Source: an uncultured Flammeovirgaceae bacterium (GTDB lineage: Bacteria; Bacteroidota; Bacteroidia; Cytophagales; Cyclobacteriaceae). From it: a stretch of DNA of 64,000 nt. Below are positions 9,009-16,731 of the stretch, one piece after another (within the stretch, counting starts at the first letter, position 1; each line of letters starts with the position of its first letter). The translations under genes and the position numbers were made by a program. The DNA lies in NCBI GenBank assembly GCA_937884755.1, contig CAKZYJ010000114.1:1-64000 (forward strand), in the 5' to 3' direction. The notes beneath the pieces are model-generated. The model saw only the letters and a list, made by a program, of their open reading frames with translations, was not told the DNA's origin and did not search any database.

Positions 9009-9040
9009 AACGGGCGTTTCATTGAAACGCCCGTTTTTTT
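9009..9040 (+). terminator. Intrinsic terminator
   Basis: A GC-rich stem AACGGGCGTTTC / GAAACGCCCGTT with a very short loop, directly followed by a run of seven or more T. It ends the transcript from the small ORF at 8762 or a small RNA, 78 bases before the VWA gene. Confidence 0.85.
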
Positions 9041-9117
9041 GTTTTATAGCATTGGTTTGTAATTATACTAGTACGGTTAGTTGATAACAAACCCTTGCAA
9101 ACCACGTTTTCCAAATT

Positions 9118-10224
9118 ATGATAGGCTACCGATTTACTGAATATACCCCTGACCCTCAGCAAGAAGGACAAAGCACATTTGATCAGCTCCTGAAGATTTT
9201 TATGGAGCTGATGGTGATTACTTCGGGCGATGTGTCCGAAACACTGCAATGGATGACTAGTTTGGATAACCAGTACGGACTTACGAACGACGAGTACGGT
9301 ATGGGCGATTTCATCCAGGATCTGAAAGACAAAGGCTACATTACCGAAGAAAACCAATCTGGAAAATTTGAGGTTACGGCCAAAACCGATCGTAACATTC
9401 GCCGTAGTGCGCTGGAAGAAATCTTTGGCAAACTGAAGAAATCTGGCAAAGGTGACCATAAAACACCTTACAGCGGGTTTGGTGATGAACCCAGCACCGA
9501 CCGCCGCGACTATCAGTTTGGCGATACGCTGGAGCAGATTGCTATGACAGATTCCATCCGTAATGCACAGATCAACCATGGTTTAGGCGATTTTACCCTT
9601 ACCGAAGGCGATCTGGAAGTGAACGATACGGAGTACAAAACCCAGACCTCTACCGTGCTGATGATCGATATCTCGCACTCCATGATTCTGTATGGAGAGG
9701 ACCGAATTACCCCGGCTAAAAAAGTAGCGATGGCGCTAGCCGAACTGATTACCACCAAGTATCGCAAAGATACGCTGGATATTATCGTGTTCGGGAATGA
9801 CGCCTGGCAAATCCAGATTAAGGATCTTCCCTATTTGCAGGTAGGACCCTACCATACCAATACCGTAGCCGGACTAGAACTGGCAATGGATATTTTGCGG
9901 CGTCGCAAAACGGCCAACAAGCAAATCTTCATGATTACTGACGGCAAGCCTACTTGCCTAAAACAGGGCATCAAGTACTACAAAAACAGTTTCGGGCTGG
10001 ATAGTAAGATTCTGAATAAAACTCTTAATCTAGGCGCCCAGTGCCGCAGACTCGGTATTCCGGTCACTACCTTTATGATTGCCTCTGACCCTTACCTGAA
10101 GCAATTTGTCCAGAAATTTACGCAGGTAAACAACGGAAATGCTTATTACAGTAGTCTGAAGGGATTAGGCCACCTCATCTTCGAAGACTATCGGCGCAAC
10201 CGGCGCAAAAACTTCAAACAATAA
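9118..10224 (+). CDS. VWA domain protein, partner of the downstream AAA+ ATPase
   Basis: A 368-residue soluble protein. The C-terminal half is a von Willebrand factor A domain with an intact MIDAS: D184-x-S186-x-S188 (MIDISHS), and MITDGKP with D275. The N-terminal part (GYRFTEYTPDPQQEGQSTFDQL) is helical and charged with no domain I recognise. The next gene is a MoxR/Mg-chelatase-like ATPase. ATPase plus VWA pairs (RavA-ViaA, MoxR-CoxE, BchI-BchD) act as chaperone-like motors or in metal insertion, so a similar role is inferred. It lacks a signal peptide and so acts in the cytoplasm. Operon with 10353 is likely, though a 128-bp spacer with an inverted repeat lies between them. Confidence 0.85.
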   Translation: MIGYRFTEYTPDPQQEGQSTFDQLLKIFMELMVITSGDVSETLQWMTSLDNQYGLTNDEYGMGDFIQDLKDKGYITEENQSGKFEVTAKTDRNIRRSALEEIFGKLKKSGKGDHKTPYSGFGDEPSTDRRDYQFGDTLEQIAMTDSIRNAQINHGLGDFTLTEGDLEVNDTEYKTQTSTVLMIDISHSMILYGEDRITPAKKVAMALAELITTKYRKDTLDIIVFGNDAWQIQIKDLPYLQVGPYHTNTVAGLELAMDILRRRKTANKQIFMITDGKPTCLKQGIKYYKNSFGLDSKILNKTLNLGAQCRRLGIPVTTFMIASDPYLKQFVQKFTQVNNGNAYYSSLKGLGHLIFEDYRRNRRKNFKQ

Positions 10225-10228
10225 GGAT

Positions 10229-10277
10229 AATGATTAGTGAATAATGATTGATAATTCATCATTATTCACTAATCATT
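10229..10277. repeat. Perfect 19-bp inverted repeat between VWA and ATPase genes
   Basis: Arms 10229-10247 (AATGATTAGTGAATAATGA) and 10259-10277 are perfect complements around an 11-nt loop, starting 5 bases after the VWA stop codon. No T-run follows, so it may stabilise or attenuate the mRNA between the two genes rather than end it. The words reappear at 16100-16150 and 40989-41035. Confidence 0.75.
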
Positions 10278-10352
10278 CATCATTGGGCACTTCAGCCATT
10301 TAACAATTTAGCGCTCTATCTATTTATCAATAGAGAAATTCAATAATACTAC

Positions 10353-11861
10353 ATGAAATATCAAGATATTCCCGCTGAAAAGCTTACAAATATTCACACG
10401 CTGGGCGAACTGAAGGCTAGTGGTTATCAACCCAAGTCAGTCAAACAGGAACTACGAGATAACCTGATTCAGCGACTCCAAGACCGACAATCCGTTTTTG
10501 AGGGTATCTGGGGTTATGAAGAATCCGTGATTCCGGACACTGAACGGGCGATGCTATCCATGCACAACATCATCTTTCTGGGGCTACGCGGCCAGGCTAA
10601 GACCAAAATGGCCCGGATGATGGTAGACCTAATGGATGAATACATTCCGGTAATTAAAGACTCGGAACTGAACGACGATCCTTTGCAACCACTGTCACAC
10701 TATGGTAAAAATATGGTAAAGGAGCACGGCGATCATACCCCGGTTACCTGGGTTCACCGCTCCGAGCGATACACCGAGAAACTAGCTACCCCCGATGTTT
10801 CGGTGGCCGATTTAATTGGCGATACCGACCCTATCAAGGCCGCTTCGCTAAAATTGCCTTATTCGGATGAGCGGGTGATTCACTACGGATTAGTTCCCCG
10901 TTCGCATCGTGGCATCTTTGTGATTAACGAGCTACCCGATTTGCAAGCTCGTATTCAGGTGGCTCTATTCAATATTTTGCAGGAGGGTGATATTCAGATT
11001 CGGGGCTTCCGGGTGCGTTTGCCGCTGGATATTCAGTTTGTGTTTACCGCGAATCCAGAAGACTATACCAACCGGGGTAGCATCGTTACTCCGCTAAAAG
11101 ATCGAATAGACAGTCAGATTATTACTCACTATCCTCGGTCTATTGATATTGGCCGTAAGATAACCGAGCAGGAAGCTTACGTAAAGGAACCCCAGGAAAA
11201 AATTGCGCTGACTGAATTAGCCAAAGATCTAGTAGAACAGATTGCCTTTGAAGCTCGCGATAGCGAATACGTAGACGAAAAAAGCGGAGTATCGGCTCGT
11301 TTAACTATTTCGGCTTACGAGAATTTACTCAGCTCGGCGGAACGGCGGTTATTGATCAACGGAGAGAAGAAGACTATTATTCGGGTTTCCGACTTTGTGG
11401 GGGTGATTCCTTCTATTACCGGTAAGGTGGAATTAGTGTACGAAGGTGAGCAAGAAGGGCCGGGCATAGTAGCACATAATCAAGTGGGTAAAGCCATCCG
11501 TACCCAGTTTGTAAACTATTTTCCGAACCCAGAGGACAAACGGAAGCAGAAAGATCGCAATCCTTACCGGAAGATTGTTAACTGGTTTGGCGAAGGGAAC
11601 GAAGTAGATTTGCTGAATGACCTGAGCAATAGCGAGTACAAGAAACTGCTGATGAGTGTTCCTGGACTAGAGGCACTGGTAGATGAATATCATAAAGGAC
11701 TGAATGAGCAGGATAAACTGTTTATGATGGAGTTTGCCTTGCACGGACTGGCCGAATACAGCCAACTAAGCAAAAAGCAACTTACCTCAGGTACGCAATT
11801 TAAAGATCTGCTCAGCAGCATGTTCTCCATGTCAGATTACGACGAGGAGCAATTCAATTAG
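10353..11861 (+). CDS. MoxR/magnesium-chelatase-like AAA+ ATPase
   Basis: A 502-residue cytoplasmic ATPase. Walker A is GLRGQAKT at residues 77-84, Walker B lies near FVINELPD (Glu193), and sensor 1 is the Asn of FTANPEDYTNRG. The stretch LKDRIDSQIITHYP fits the arginine-finger region typical of MoxR and Mg-chelatase I subunits. The C-terminal third is helical, with EKSGVSARLTISAYENLLSSAERR. It is often annotated as a sigma-54-interacting or Mg-chelatase protein, but no sigma-54 GAFTGA loop and no porphyrin genes are seen. It is paired with the VWA protein at 9118. Function unknown beyond a probable remodelling motor. Confidence 0.85.
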   Translation: MKYQDIPAEKLTNIHTLGELKASGYQPKSVKQELRDNLIQRLQDRQSVFEGIWGYEESVIPDTERAMLSMHNIIFLGLRGQAKTKMARMMVDLMDEYIPVIKDSELNDDPLQPLSHYGKNMVKEHGDHTPVTWVHRSERYTEKLATPDVSVADLIGDTDPIKAASLKLPYSDERVIHYGLVPRSHRGIFVINELPDLQARIQVALFNILQEGDIQIRGFRVRLPLDIQFVFTANPEDYTNRGSIVTPLKDRIDSQIITHYPRSIDIGRKITEQEAYVKEPQEKIALTELAKDLVEQIAFEARDSEYVDEKSGVSARLTISAYENLLSSAERRLLINGEKKTIIRVSDFVGVIPSITGKVELVYEGEQEGPGIVAHNQVGKAIRTQFVNYFPNPEDKRKQKDRNPYRKIVNWFGEGNEVDLLNDLSNSEYKKLLMSVPGLEALVDEYHKGLNEQDKLFMMEFALHGLAEYSQLSKKQLTSGTQFKDLLSSMFSMSDYDEEQFN

Positions 11862-11973
11862 CAATAAGCAAACTACAATGAACAATTAATTGTCGGTAGT
11901 TGATTATTGCTAGTTGCGTCCGACACTCGGCTAATTGATCTTTGTTAATTGCACAATGCTAATTGATTAAAGT
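11862..11973. repeat. Imperfect inverted repeat after the ATPase gene
   Basis: CAATTAGCAATAAGCAAACTAC right at the stop codon pairs, with a few mismatches, with a GTAGTTGATTATTGCTAGTTG copy at about 11896-11918. Further words (AATGAACAATTAATTG, TTGCACAATGCTAATTG) are shared with other spacers in this window. Confidence 0.5.
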
Positions 11974-12705
11974 GTGTTGTTAAAGGAAATACAGAAACTG
12001 GTAGACCTGGGCGAGGGGGAGAATATTGAATTTAAGCGTAAAGTAAATCATCCCGATAAGATAGTGCGAGAGATTGTAGCTTTTGCTAATACCACGGGTG
12101 GGCATTTATTGATTGGGGTAGACGATGACGGAAGTATTCCGGGAATAAAGTTTGCCGATGAAGAAATCTTTTCGCTAGAACAGGCTATCAAACGCTGGTG
12201 CCGCCCTAAAATAGTGTATCAATATCAGGTTATTCCATTAAATCAGAAACGAGCGGTAGTACACTATGTGATTGAGGAAAGTGACCGTAAACCCCATCTG
12301 GTGCTTAATGAAGCGCTCTCTTTTTCCGAAAACAGTATCTCGTCTACCAGTGACGCTGGCAAATTGTTCTCTCCCGCTACCAGATCCCAAACAAATCGCC
12401 CTAGGCGCAAAGGAACCGCCTACGTGCGGTATCAGGATCAGAGTTTGCAGGCTAGCACCGAGGTATGGCAAATTCTAAAGCAGAAGCGGCACGACCGGGA
12501 CATTCATTTTACCTACGGTGAAAAAGAGCAAGTATTAATGCAGTATCTGGAGAATCACCAGAAAATTACACTACGGGAGTTTTGTGCTTTGGCTAGATTG
12601 CCTCGCCGCGTAGCTTCTCGTACGCTGGTTCGACTGGTACTGGCTAATGTGCTCACCGTGATTCCGAAGGAGAAAGAAGACGTATACATCCGTAATTTTT
12701 CCTGA
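11974..12705 (+). CDS. AlbA_2 (Schlafen-like) domain protein
   Basis: A 243-residue protein. The N-terminal AlbA_2 domain (Pfam Schlafen AlbA_2, a putative DNA/nucleotide-binding fold) is clear: GEGENIEFKRKVNHPDKIVREIVAFANTTGG then LLIGVDDDGSIPGI. The middle has a low-complexity, Ser/Arg-rich insert (SSTSDAGKLFSPATRSQ) before RKGTAYVRYQDQSLQAS. The C-terminal part (EKEQVLMQYLENHQKITLREFCALARLPRRVASRTLVRLV) looks like a winged helix. That build suggests a DNA-binding regulator. Start is GTG 11974; TTG 11977 is possible. It stands between the ATPase and phoH genes on the same strand. Confidence 0.78.
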   Translation: MLLKEIQKLVDLGEGENIEFKRKVNHPDKIVREIVAFANTTGGHLLIGVDDDGSIPGIKFADEEIFSLEQAIKRWCRPKIVYQYQVIPLNQKRAVVHYVIEESDRKPHLVLNEALSFSENSISSTSDAGKLFSPATRSQTNRPRRKGTAYVRYQDQSLQASTEVWQILKQKRHDRDIHFTYGEKEQVLMQYLENHQKITLREFCALARLPRRVASRTLVRLVLANVLTVIPKEKEDVYIRNFS

Positions 12706-12714
12706 ATTATTCTT

Positions 12715-12722
12715 TATCTTTG
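12715..12722 (+). promoter_or_regulatory. Candidate -7 element for the phoH gene
   Basis: TATCTTTG matches TAnnTTTG and begins 9 bases after the AlbA_2 stop codon, 72 bases before the phoH start. A T-rich run sits about 19 bp upstream in place of TTG. Confidence 0.4.
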
Positions 12723-12794
12723 TTGCCCTCCGTTGTTGAAAAAGGCAGCATTCTGCGTCTAAGGCCTTGAGTGACATTAGCTTGAAATTTTTGT

Positions 12795-14146
12795 ATGACA
12801 CGCACCAAAAAAACCACGAAATCCGCTGATAAGAATAAGAAAATTTTTGTGTTGGATACTTCTGTAATCCTGTATTCGCACGACGCTATCATGAATTTTG
12901 ACGAGCACGATGTGGGCATACCCATAACGGTGCTGGAAGAACTGGATCAGTTCAAAAAGGGAGGTGATACGCGCAATTTTGAAGCTCGGGAATTCATTCG
13001 GATTCGCTGTCAGAAGACCATACTTTGCAGGACTGGATTCCCCTGAACGGAAAGTCTAAGGGCAGTTTCAAGGTAGTGATGAGCAACGAAAGCGAGATCG
13101 ATGCTGAAAAGGTATTCGACGAACGCAAAGCCGATCATAAAATTCTTAATGCTGCGCTAACGCTACAAGATGCCCATCCTGACCGAAAGGTAATTTTAGT
13201 AACCAAAGACATTAATCTACGCCTGAAGGCTAAGTCGCTAAACCTGGTTTCGGAAGATTACGAAACGGGTAAGGTAAAAGATGTTGACGATCTGGATCAG
13301 GGAAGTACCGTGTTGGAACGGGTTAGCAGCCAGAAAATCTCGGATATGTACCGGGATGGCTTCTGTGAAGTAAGCGACATTAGGGGCTTGAAAGACGTGA
13401 AGGCTAACCAGTACTATATTCTGAAAAGTTCGAAGAATTCGGTGCTTAGCTACTATAATCCGGAAACGCAGAAGATGGAGAAGGTAGAAAAGCGGACAGC
13501 CTATGGCATTCGCCCCAAAAATGCCGAACAAACGTTTGCTTTGCACGCCATCACCAACCCCGACGTACGACTAGTAGCTATACAGGGTGTAGCCGGTACC
13601 GGAAAGACACTGCTAGCACTGGCTGGGGCCCTGGAACAGCGGCGCGATTTCAAGCAAATCTATTTGGCTCGTCCGATTGTGCCACTTAGTAATAAAGATA
13701 TTGGCTACTTACCGGGAGACATTAAATCCAAGTTGAACCCCTAAATGGAGCCGCTGTGTGACAATCTGAAGTTCATTCAGAACCAGTTCTCGGAGAGCGA
13801 TAAGGACTTCACTCGCATCACCGAGATGGTGAATAAGGAAAAGCTAGTGATTACCCCACTAGCCTACATTCGGGGCCGTAGCCTGTCCAATATCTTCTTT
13901 ATTGTGGATGAAGCCCAGAACCTCACCCCCCACGAGATAAAAACGATTATTACCAGGGCAGGTGAGAACTGTAAGATTGTATTCACCGGTGACATCTACC
14001 AGATTGATACCCCCTACCTGGACAGTCAGAGTAATGGCCTTTCCTACCTGATGGACCGGATTGCGCAGCATCCACTGTATTCGCATGTACCCCTGGTACG
14101 AGGCGAGCGATCTGATCTGGCGAACCTGGCTAATGAGTTACTTTAG
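12795..14146 (+). pseudogene. phoH: PIN-PhoH family ATPase, disrupted by a frameshift and a nonsense codon
   Basis: The three pieces together encode a PIN-domain plus PhoH ATPase protein of about 450 residues. PIN: IFVLDTSVILYSHDAI and PITVLEELDQFKKG. After EFIRI (about 13004) the frame shifts: SLSEDHTLQDWIPLNGKSKG continues in another frame. Family members usually read EFIRIIDxLS here, so a loss of about 7 bases fits. PhoH part: AIQGVAGTGKTLLAL (Walker A) and [14 protein letters not shown] (Walker B). At 13742 a TAA follows KSKLNP where the family has Tyr before M-x-PL. Two independent lesions make a sequencing error less likely. The gene is followed by a bidirectional terminator. A translated C-terminal piece from ATG 13745 would lack the P-loop. 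Confidence 0.85.
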
Positions 14147-14177
14147 AAAAACAAAAAATCGATGGAAGTTCCATCGC
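14145..14177 (-). terminator. Terminator between phoH and rplS, probably bidirectional
   Basis: Stem CGATGG / CCATCG with loop AAGTT at 14160-14176. On the minus strand it is followed by ATTTTTTGTTTTT, a good T-tract for rplS. On the plus strand CTTTCTTT follows, a weaker tract for phoH. Confidence 0.75.
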
Positions 14178-14207
14178 TTTCTTTGTAACGTGTATGCTAA
14201 AAGTCGG

Positions 14208-14579
14208 CTACTTGGATGAGTGCTGACGGCGCTCTTTGATACGAGCCGCTTTACCCTGACGTCCTCGCAGATAGTACAGGCGAGCGCGTCGCACTTTACC
14301 CCGACGAATCAGTTCGATTTTATCGATATTAGGTGAAAGCAATGGAAAGATACGCTCAACTCCCACTCCATTAGATATTTTTCGTACAGTGAAGGTCTCG
14401 CCGCTGGAGTTCGCGTTTTTACGCTGAATCACGGTGCCCTGAAACTGCTGGATACGCTCCTTGTTGCCCTCTCTAATTTTCACGTGCACATTAATCGTGT
14501 CACCGGCCTGAAAATCAGGATGCTTAGAACGAGTATCCTGGGCTATTTCTTTTTCCACAAATGCTAGTAGATCGCTCAT
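14208..14579 (-). CDS. rplS: 50S ribosomal protein bL19
   Basis: A structural protein of the large ribosomal subunit at the 30S-50S interface. The sequence has the family marks: [94 protein letters not shown] start it at ATG 14579 ([12 protein letters not shown], 123 residues), not at the in-frame ATG 14621, because the predicted promoter (-7 at 14619-14626) places the transcript start at about 14614, inside the longer reading frame. It stands alone, without trmD or rimM next to it. A terminator follows at 14145-14177. Confidence 0.96.
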   Translation of the reverse strand: MSDLLAFVEKEIAQDTRSKHPDFQAGDTINVHVKIREGNKERIQQFQGTVIQRKNANSSGETFTVRKISNGVGVERIFPLLSPNIDKIELIRRGKVRRARLYYLRGRQGKAARIKERRQHSSK

Positions 14580-14618
14580 GGTATCGTTTGTTGATATGGT
14601 CTTCTCAGAAAAGGACTG

Positions 14619-14648
14619 CAAATATAGGAAACGCTAAATGATTATCAA
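14619..14648 (-). promoter_or_regulatory. Promoter of rplS with full -33/-7 match
   Basis: On the minus strand: TTG at 14648-14646 (inside CTTTGATAAT), 19 bp, then TATATTTG at 14626-14619. This is the Bacteroidota sigma-ABfr consensus with perfect TAnnTTTG and the same 19-bp spacing as the enoyl-CoA hydratase promoter at 42671. Expected transcript start is near 14614. Confidence 0.75.
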
Positions 14649-14673
14649 AGTTCCCCCTAGCTAAAACTATCAT

Positions 14674-14707
14674 AAAAAAAGCGCAAGAGCTGAAACCCCT
14701 GCGCTTC
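14674..14707 (-). terminator. Intrinsic terminator of the fasciclin gene
   Basis: On the minus strand AAGCGCA, a 14-nt loop, then TGCGCTT and a run of T. It starts about 20 bases after the stop codon at 14729. Confidence 0.8.
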
Positions 14708-14728
14708 CATATTATCTACTTAGTCTGT

Positions 14729-16003
14729 TTATTTGGTAAGTTTTATATCAAGTCTAATAGCACCATTACCATTTTCTGGTTCTACTATTTCAGCAACTCT
14801 CACTAACCCTACATTTCCGCCTCGGTCATCATCTAACTCTACAATAAACACGCTGCCTACTGCTAGACCGGTTACGCCAGTCTGATTAATATCTTGATCA
14901 TCCAGGAACGCATCTTCCAGATCCGATTGGGATACAATAGCATCAAAGTCTACATCCGTAATTTCGGTGCTTAGAAAACGAGTCTCTGGCTGAGGGTCAA
15001 AACCTGAAATGTCAGCCTGAACCGCAGTGAAAACTGCCTGGGCACCACCATCGTCTAAGGCAGCAATAGAATGATTATTGGTAGCCCCCCAGTAATAAAG
15101 GAAGTCAACTGAACCGCTGTTAGCACTTGCTTCTGAGAATAGTAATACTTCATTGTCCACTGCATTGTAGAAACTTCCTTCCGTAGGATTACCCTGTCCA
15201 CCTAGCAATACTGCGGTTGAAGTAGTAATGGAGAAAGATGGATCTAATACGCTTCCAATTACGTGTACAACATTTCCGTCTTCAGTCTCTATATCAGCCG
15301 CTGCCACGGGTACGCCATTGATAGAAATTACGTCTCCATCAATAGTTACCTCGATATTGCTACCCTCTAGCGTTGGAACCGATGCTCCGTCTTCAAGATC
15401 AGTGCTTAACACCGCCCCCTCTACTACGTGATACGATAGTATCTGCGCAATATTTTCTGGTAGATCATCAGCAGTATTGATACCTGCAATTCTGAAAGCA
15501 TCATCAGTTGGTGCAAAAACCGTAACCGGAGCTGCTGCAACTAAAGCATCTAACACAGCCTGATTGCTAGTAAGGGCCTCTCGTAGTAAGCTAAATCCGT
15601 CCGCAAAAGTTACAACGTCAACGAGTGTAGCGTAACCGACCGTTACGGTTAGTTGTTCACTAAGGCCACTAGTAGTAGTAAAAGTGATTTCAGCCGTGCC
15701 GCCTAATTCAGCCGTTGGATCAACGGTAAATTCAATTACGTCGTTAGTAGCTGTGTTTGTACCATTAACGCTAATAGGACCATTAGTAACCGCAGTTACT
15801 TCTTCGTTGTCTGCAGCTACTGTAATGCCAAATGTCTCGCCGGGGGCAGCTACCACTGCGTCGTTTTCAATTGTCTTATCAGTCGAGGTTAAATCAATAA
15901 CGGTAAGCGGTACTGGATCTTCTGTGTCCTCACCGCAACTGGTTAGAAAGAGAAAACTTCCTACCGTCAGAATCCATAAAAATGAATACAATACTTTCTT
16001 CAT
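14729..16003 (-). CDS. Fasciclin (FAS1) domain lipoprotein
   Basis: A 424-residue surface lipoprotein. The N-terminus has a lipobox (FLFLTSCGED). Residues 30-125 form an Ig-like repeat region with EDDAVVAAPGE-type acidic loops. A FAS1 domain follows at about 130-265: VVTFADGFSLLREALTSN, PVTVFAPTDDAF, ILSYHVVEGAV, and VHVIGSVLDP at its end. FAS1 domains mediate adhesion in secreted proteins. The last 150 residues (FLYYWGATNNHSIAALDDGG) are an unrecognised beta-rich domain. Low positive charge and many Asp/Thr residues fit an exposed protein of a marine or brackish bacterium. Probably monocistronic with its own terminator. Confidence 0.85.
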   Translation of the reverse strand: MKKVLYSFLWILTVGSFLFLTSCGEDTEDPVPLTVIDLTSTDKTIENDAVVAAPGETFGITVAADNEEVTAVTNGPISVNGTNTATNDVIEFTVDPTAELGGTAEITFTTTSGLSEQLTVTVGYATLVDVVTFADGFSLLREALTSNQAVLDALVAAAPVTVFAPTDDAFRIAGINTADDLPENIAQILSYHVVEGAVLSTDLEDGASVPTLEGSNIEVTIDGDVISINGVPVAAADIETEDGNVVHVIGSVLDPSFSITTSTAVLLGGQGNPTEGSFYNAVDNEVLLFSEASANSGSVDFLYYWGATNNHSIAALDDGGAQAVFTAVQADISGFDPQPETRFLSTEITDVDFDAIVSQSDLEDAFLDDQDINQTGVTGLAVGSVFIVELDDDRGGNVGLVRVAEIVEPENGNGAIRLDIKLTK

Positions 16004-16029
16004 GATTGTCTGGGTTTGTTTAAGAATTA

Positions 16030-16165
16030 ATTGTGGTTAAATATATTGTCCGATTATTCTATTGCTCAATTGTTATTTAATGATTGCGGCCGCCGCGCGG
16101 ATGAATAATGAGAAATGATTAGTAACCCATTCATCAGTCATTATCCATTGCTAATTGTTCATTGC
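16030..16165. repeat. Intergenic repeat region with GC-rich block
   Basis: The spacer between the fasciclin start and the thioredoxin stop holds an imperfect inverted repeat (GGATGAATAATGA ... TCATTATCCATTG) and words such as ATTGCTCAATTGTTA. It also holds an isolated GC-only block at 16086-16100 (GCGGCCGCCGCGCGG) that reappears nearly unchanged, on the other strand, at 29479-29493. Confidence 0.55.
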
Positions 16166-16468
16166 TTTTTGTAATGATGCGCTTAATTCCTTTCTGGTCA
16201 TCAGCCCGGATTGCCGCCATAGCACCTTGCCTTTCTGAAACAGAATAAGTGTGGGTACGCCCTGGATCTTGTACTTAAAGGCGACCGACTGGTTTCTATC
16301 TACGTCTACCTTAACTACTTTCAGTTGATTTTTAAAATTGCGGGCAGTATCGCTCACTATCGGGCTTAGTGCCTGACAAGGACCGCACCAGGTGGCATAA
16401 AAATCGACCAGTACGGGTACATCAGATTGAGAGATTAGCTCAGAAAAAGTTTTCTTTTTAGTCTTCAT
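16151..16468 (-). CDS. trxA: Thioredoxin
   Basis: A 105-residue classical thioredoxin that reduces protein disulfides in the cytoplasm. The active site is W27-C-G-P-C31 (FYATWCGPCQAL). The other conserved parts are present: KVVKVDVDRNQSVAFKYKIQGVPTLILFQKGKVLWRQSGLMTRKEL, with the cis-Pro in VPT. There is no signal peptide. It stands between the fasciclin gene and the divergent DPP-IV gene. The length is normal. Confidence 0.95.
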   Translation of the reverse strand: MKTKKKTFSELISQSDVPVLVDFYATWCGPCQALSPIVSDTARNFKNQLKVVKVDVDRNQSVAFKYKIQGVPTLILFQKGKVLWRQSGLMTRKELSASLQKAMNN

Positions 16469-16731
16469 AAAAAATATGAATTACCTGTACATAAACTATA
16501 CCATACTCAGAAGGTTACTTACCCAGTTTGTAAGAAAATGCTGAGTAATGAAGGGCTAGCCCCACCACAATAAAAAATTTAGGGCAAAAAATAGGGGGCT
16601 ATTAGTAAAAAAATCATATTTACCATTTGTTGGCCTATATAACTATCTTAGCAAATAACAGTTTTGTTAGCTTAAAACAGTGCTGGGAGTTACACATTAG
16701 CAGTTTATTATACGGTTTGAAATGTAAGATA

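Noticed and set aside
12795-14146. Programmed frameshift or stop readthrough in phoH
   Set aside because: No slippery heptamer is seen at about 13004 and the family reads straight through here; a second, separate stop favours decay.
16553-16562. Palindrome GGGCTAGCCC upstream of thioredoxin and DPP-IV
   Set aside because: A single 10-bp palindrome with no second copy and no fixed position to a promoter; chance is likely.
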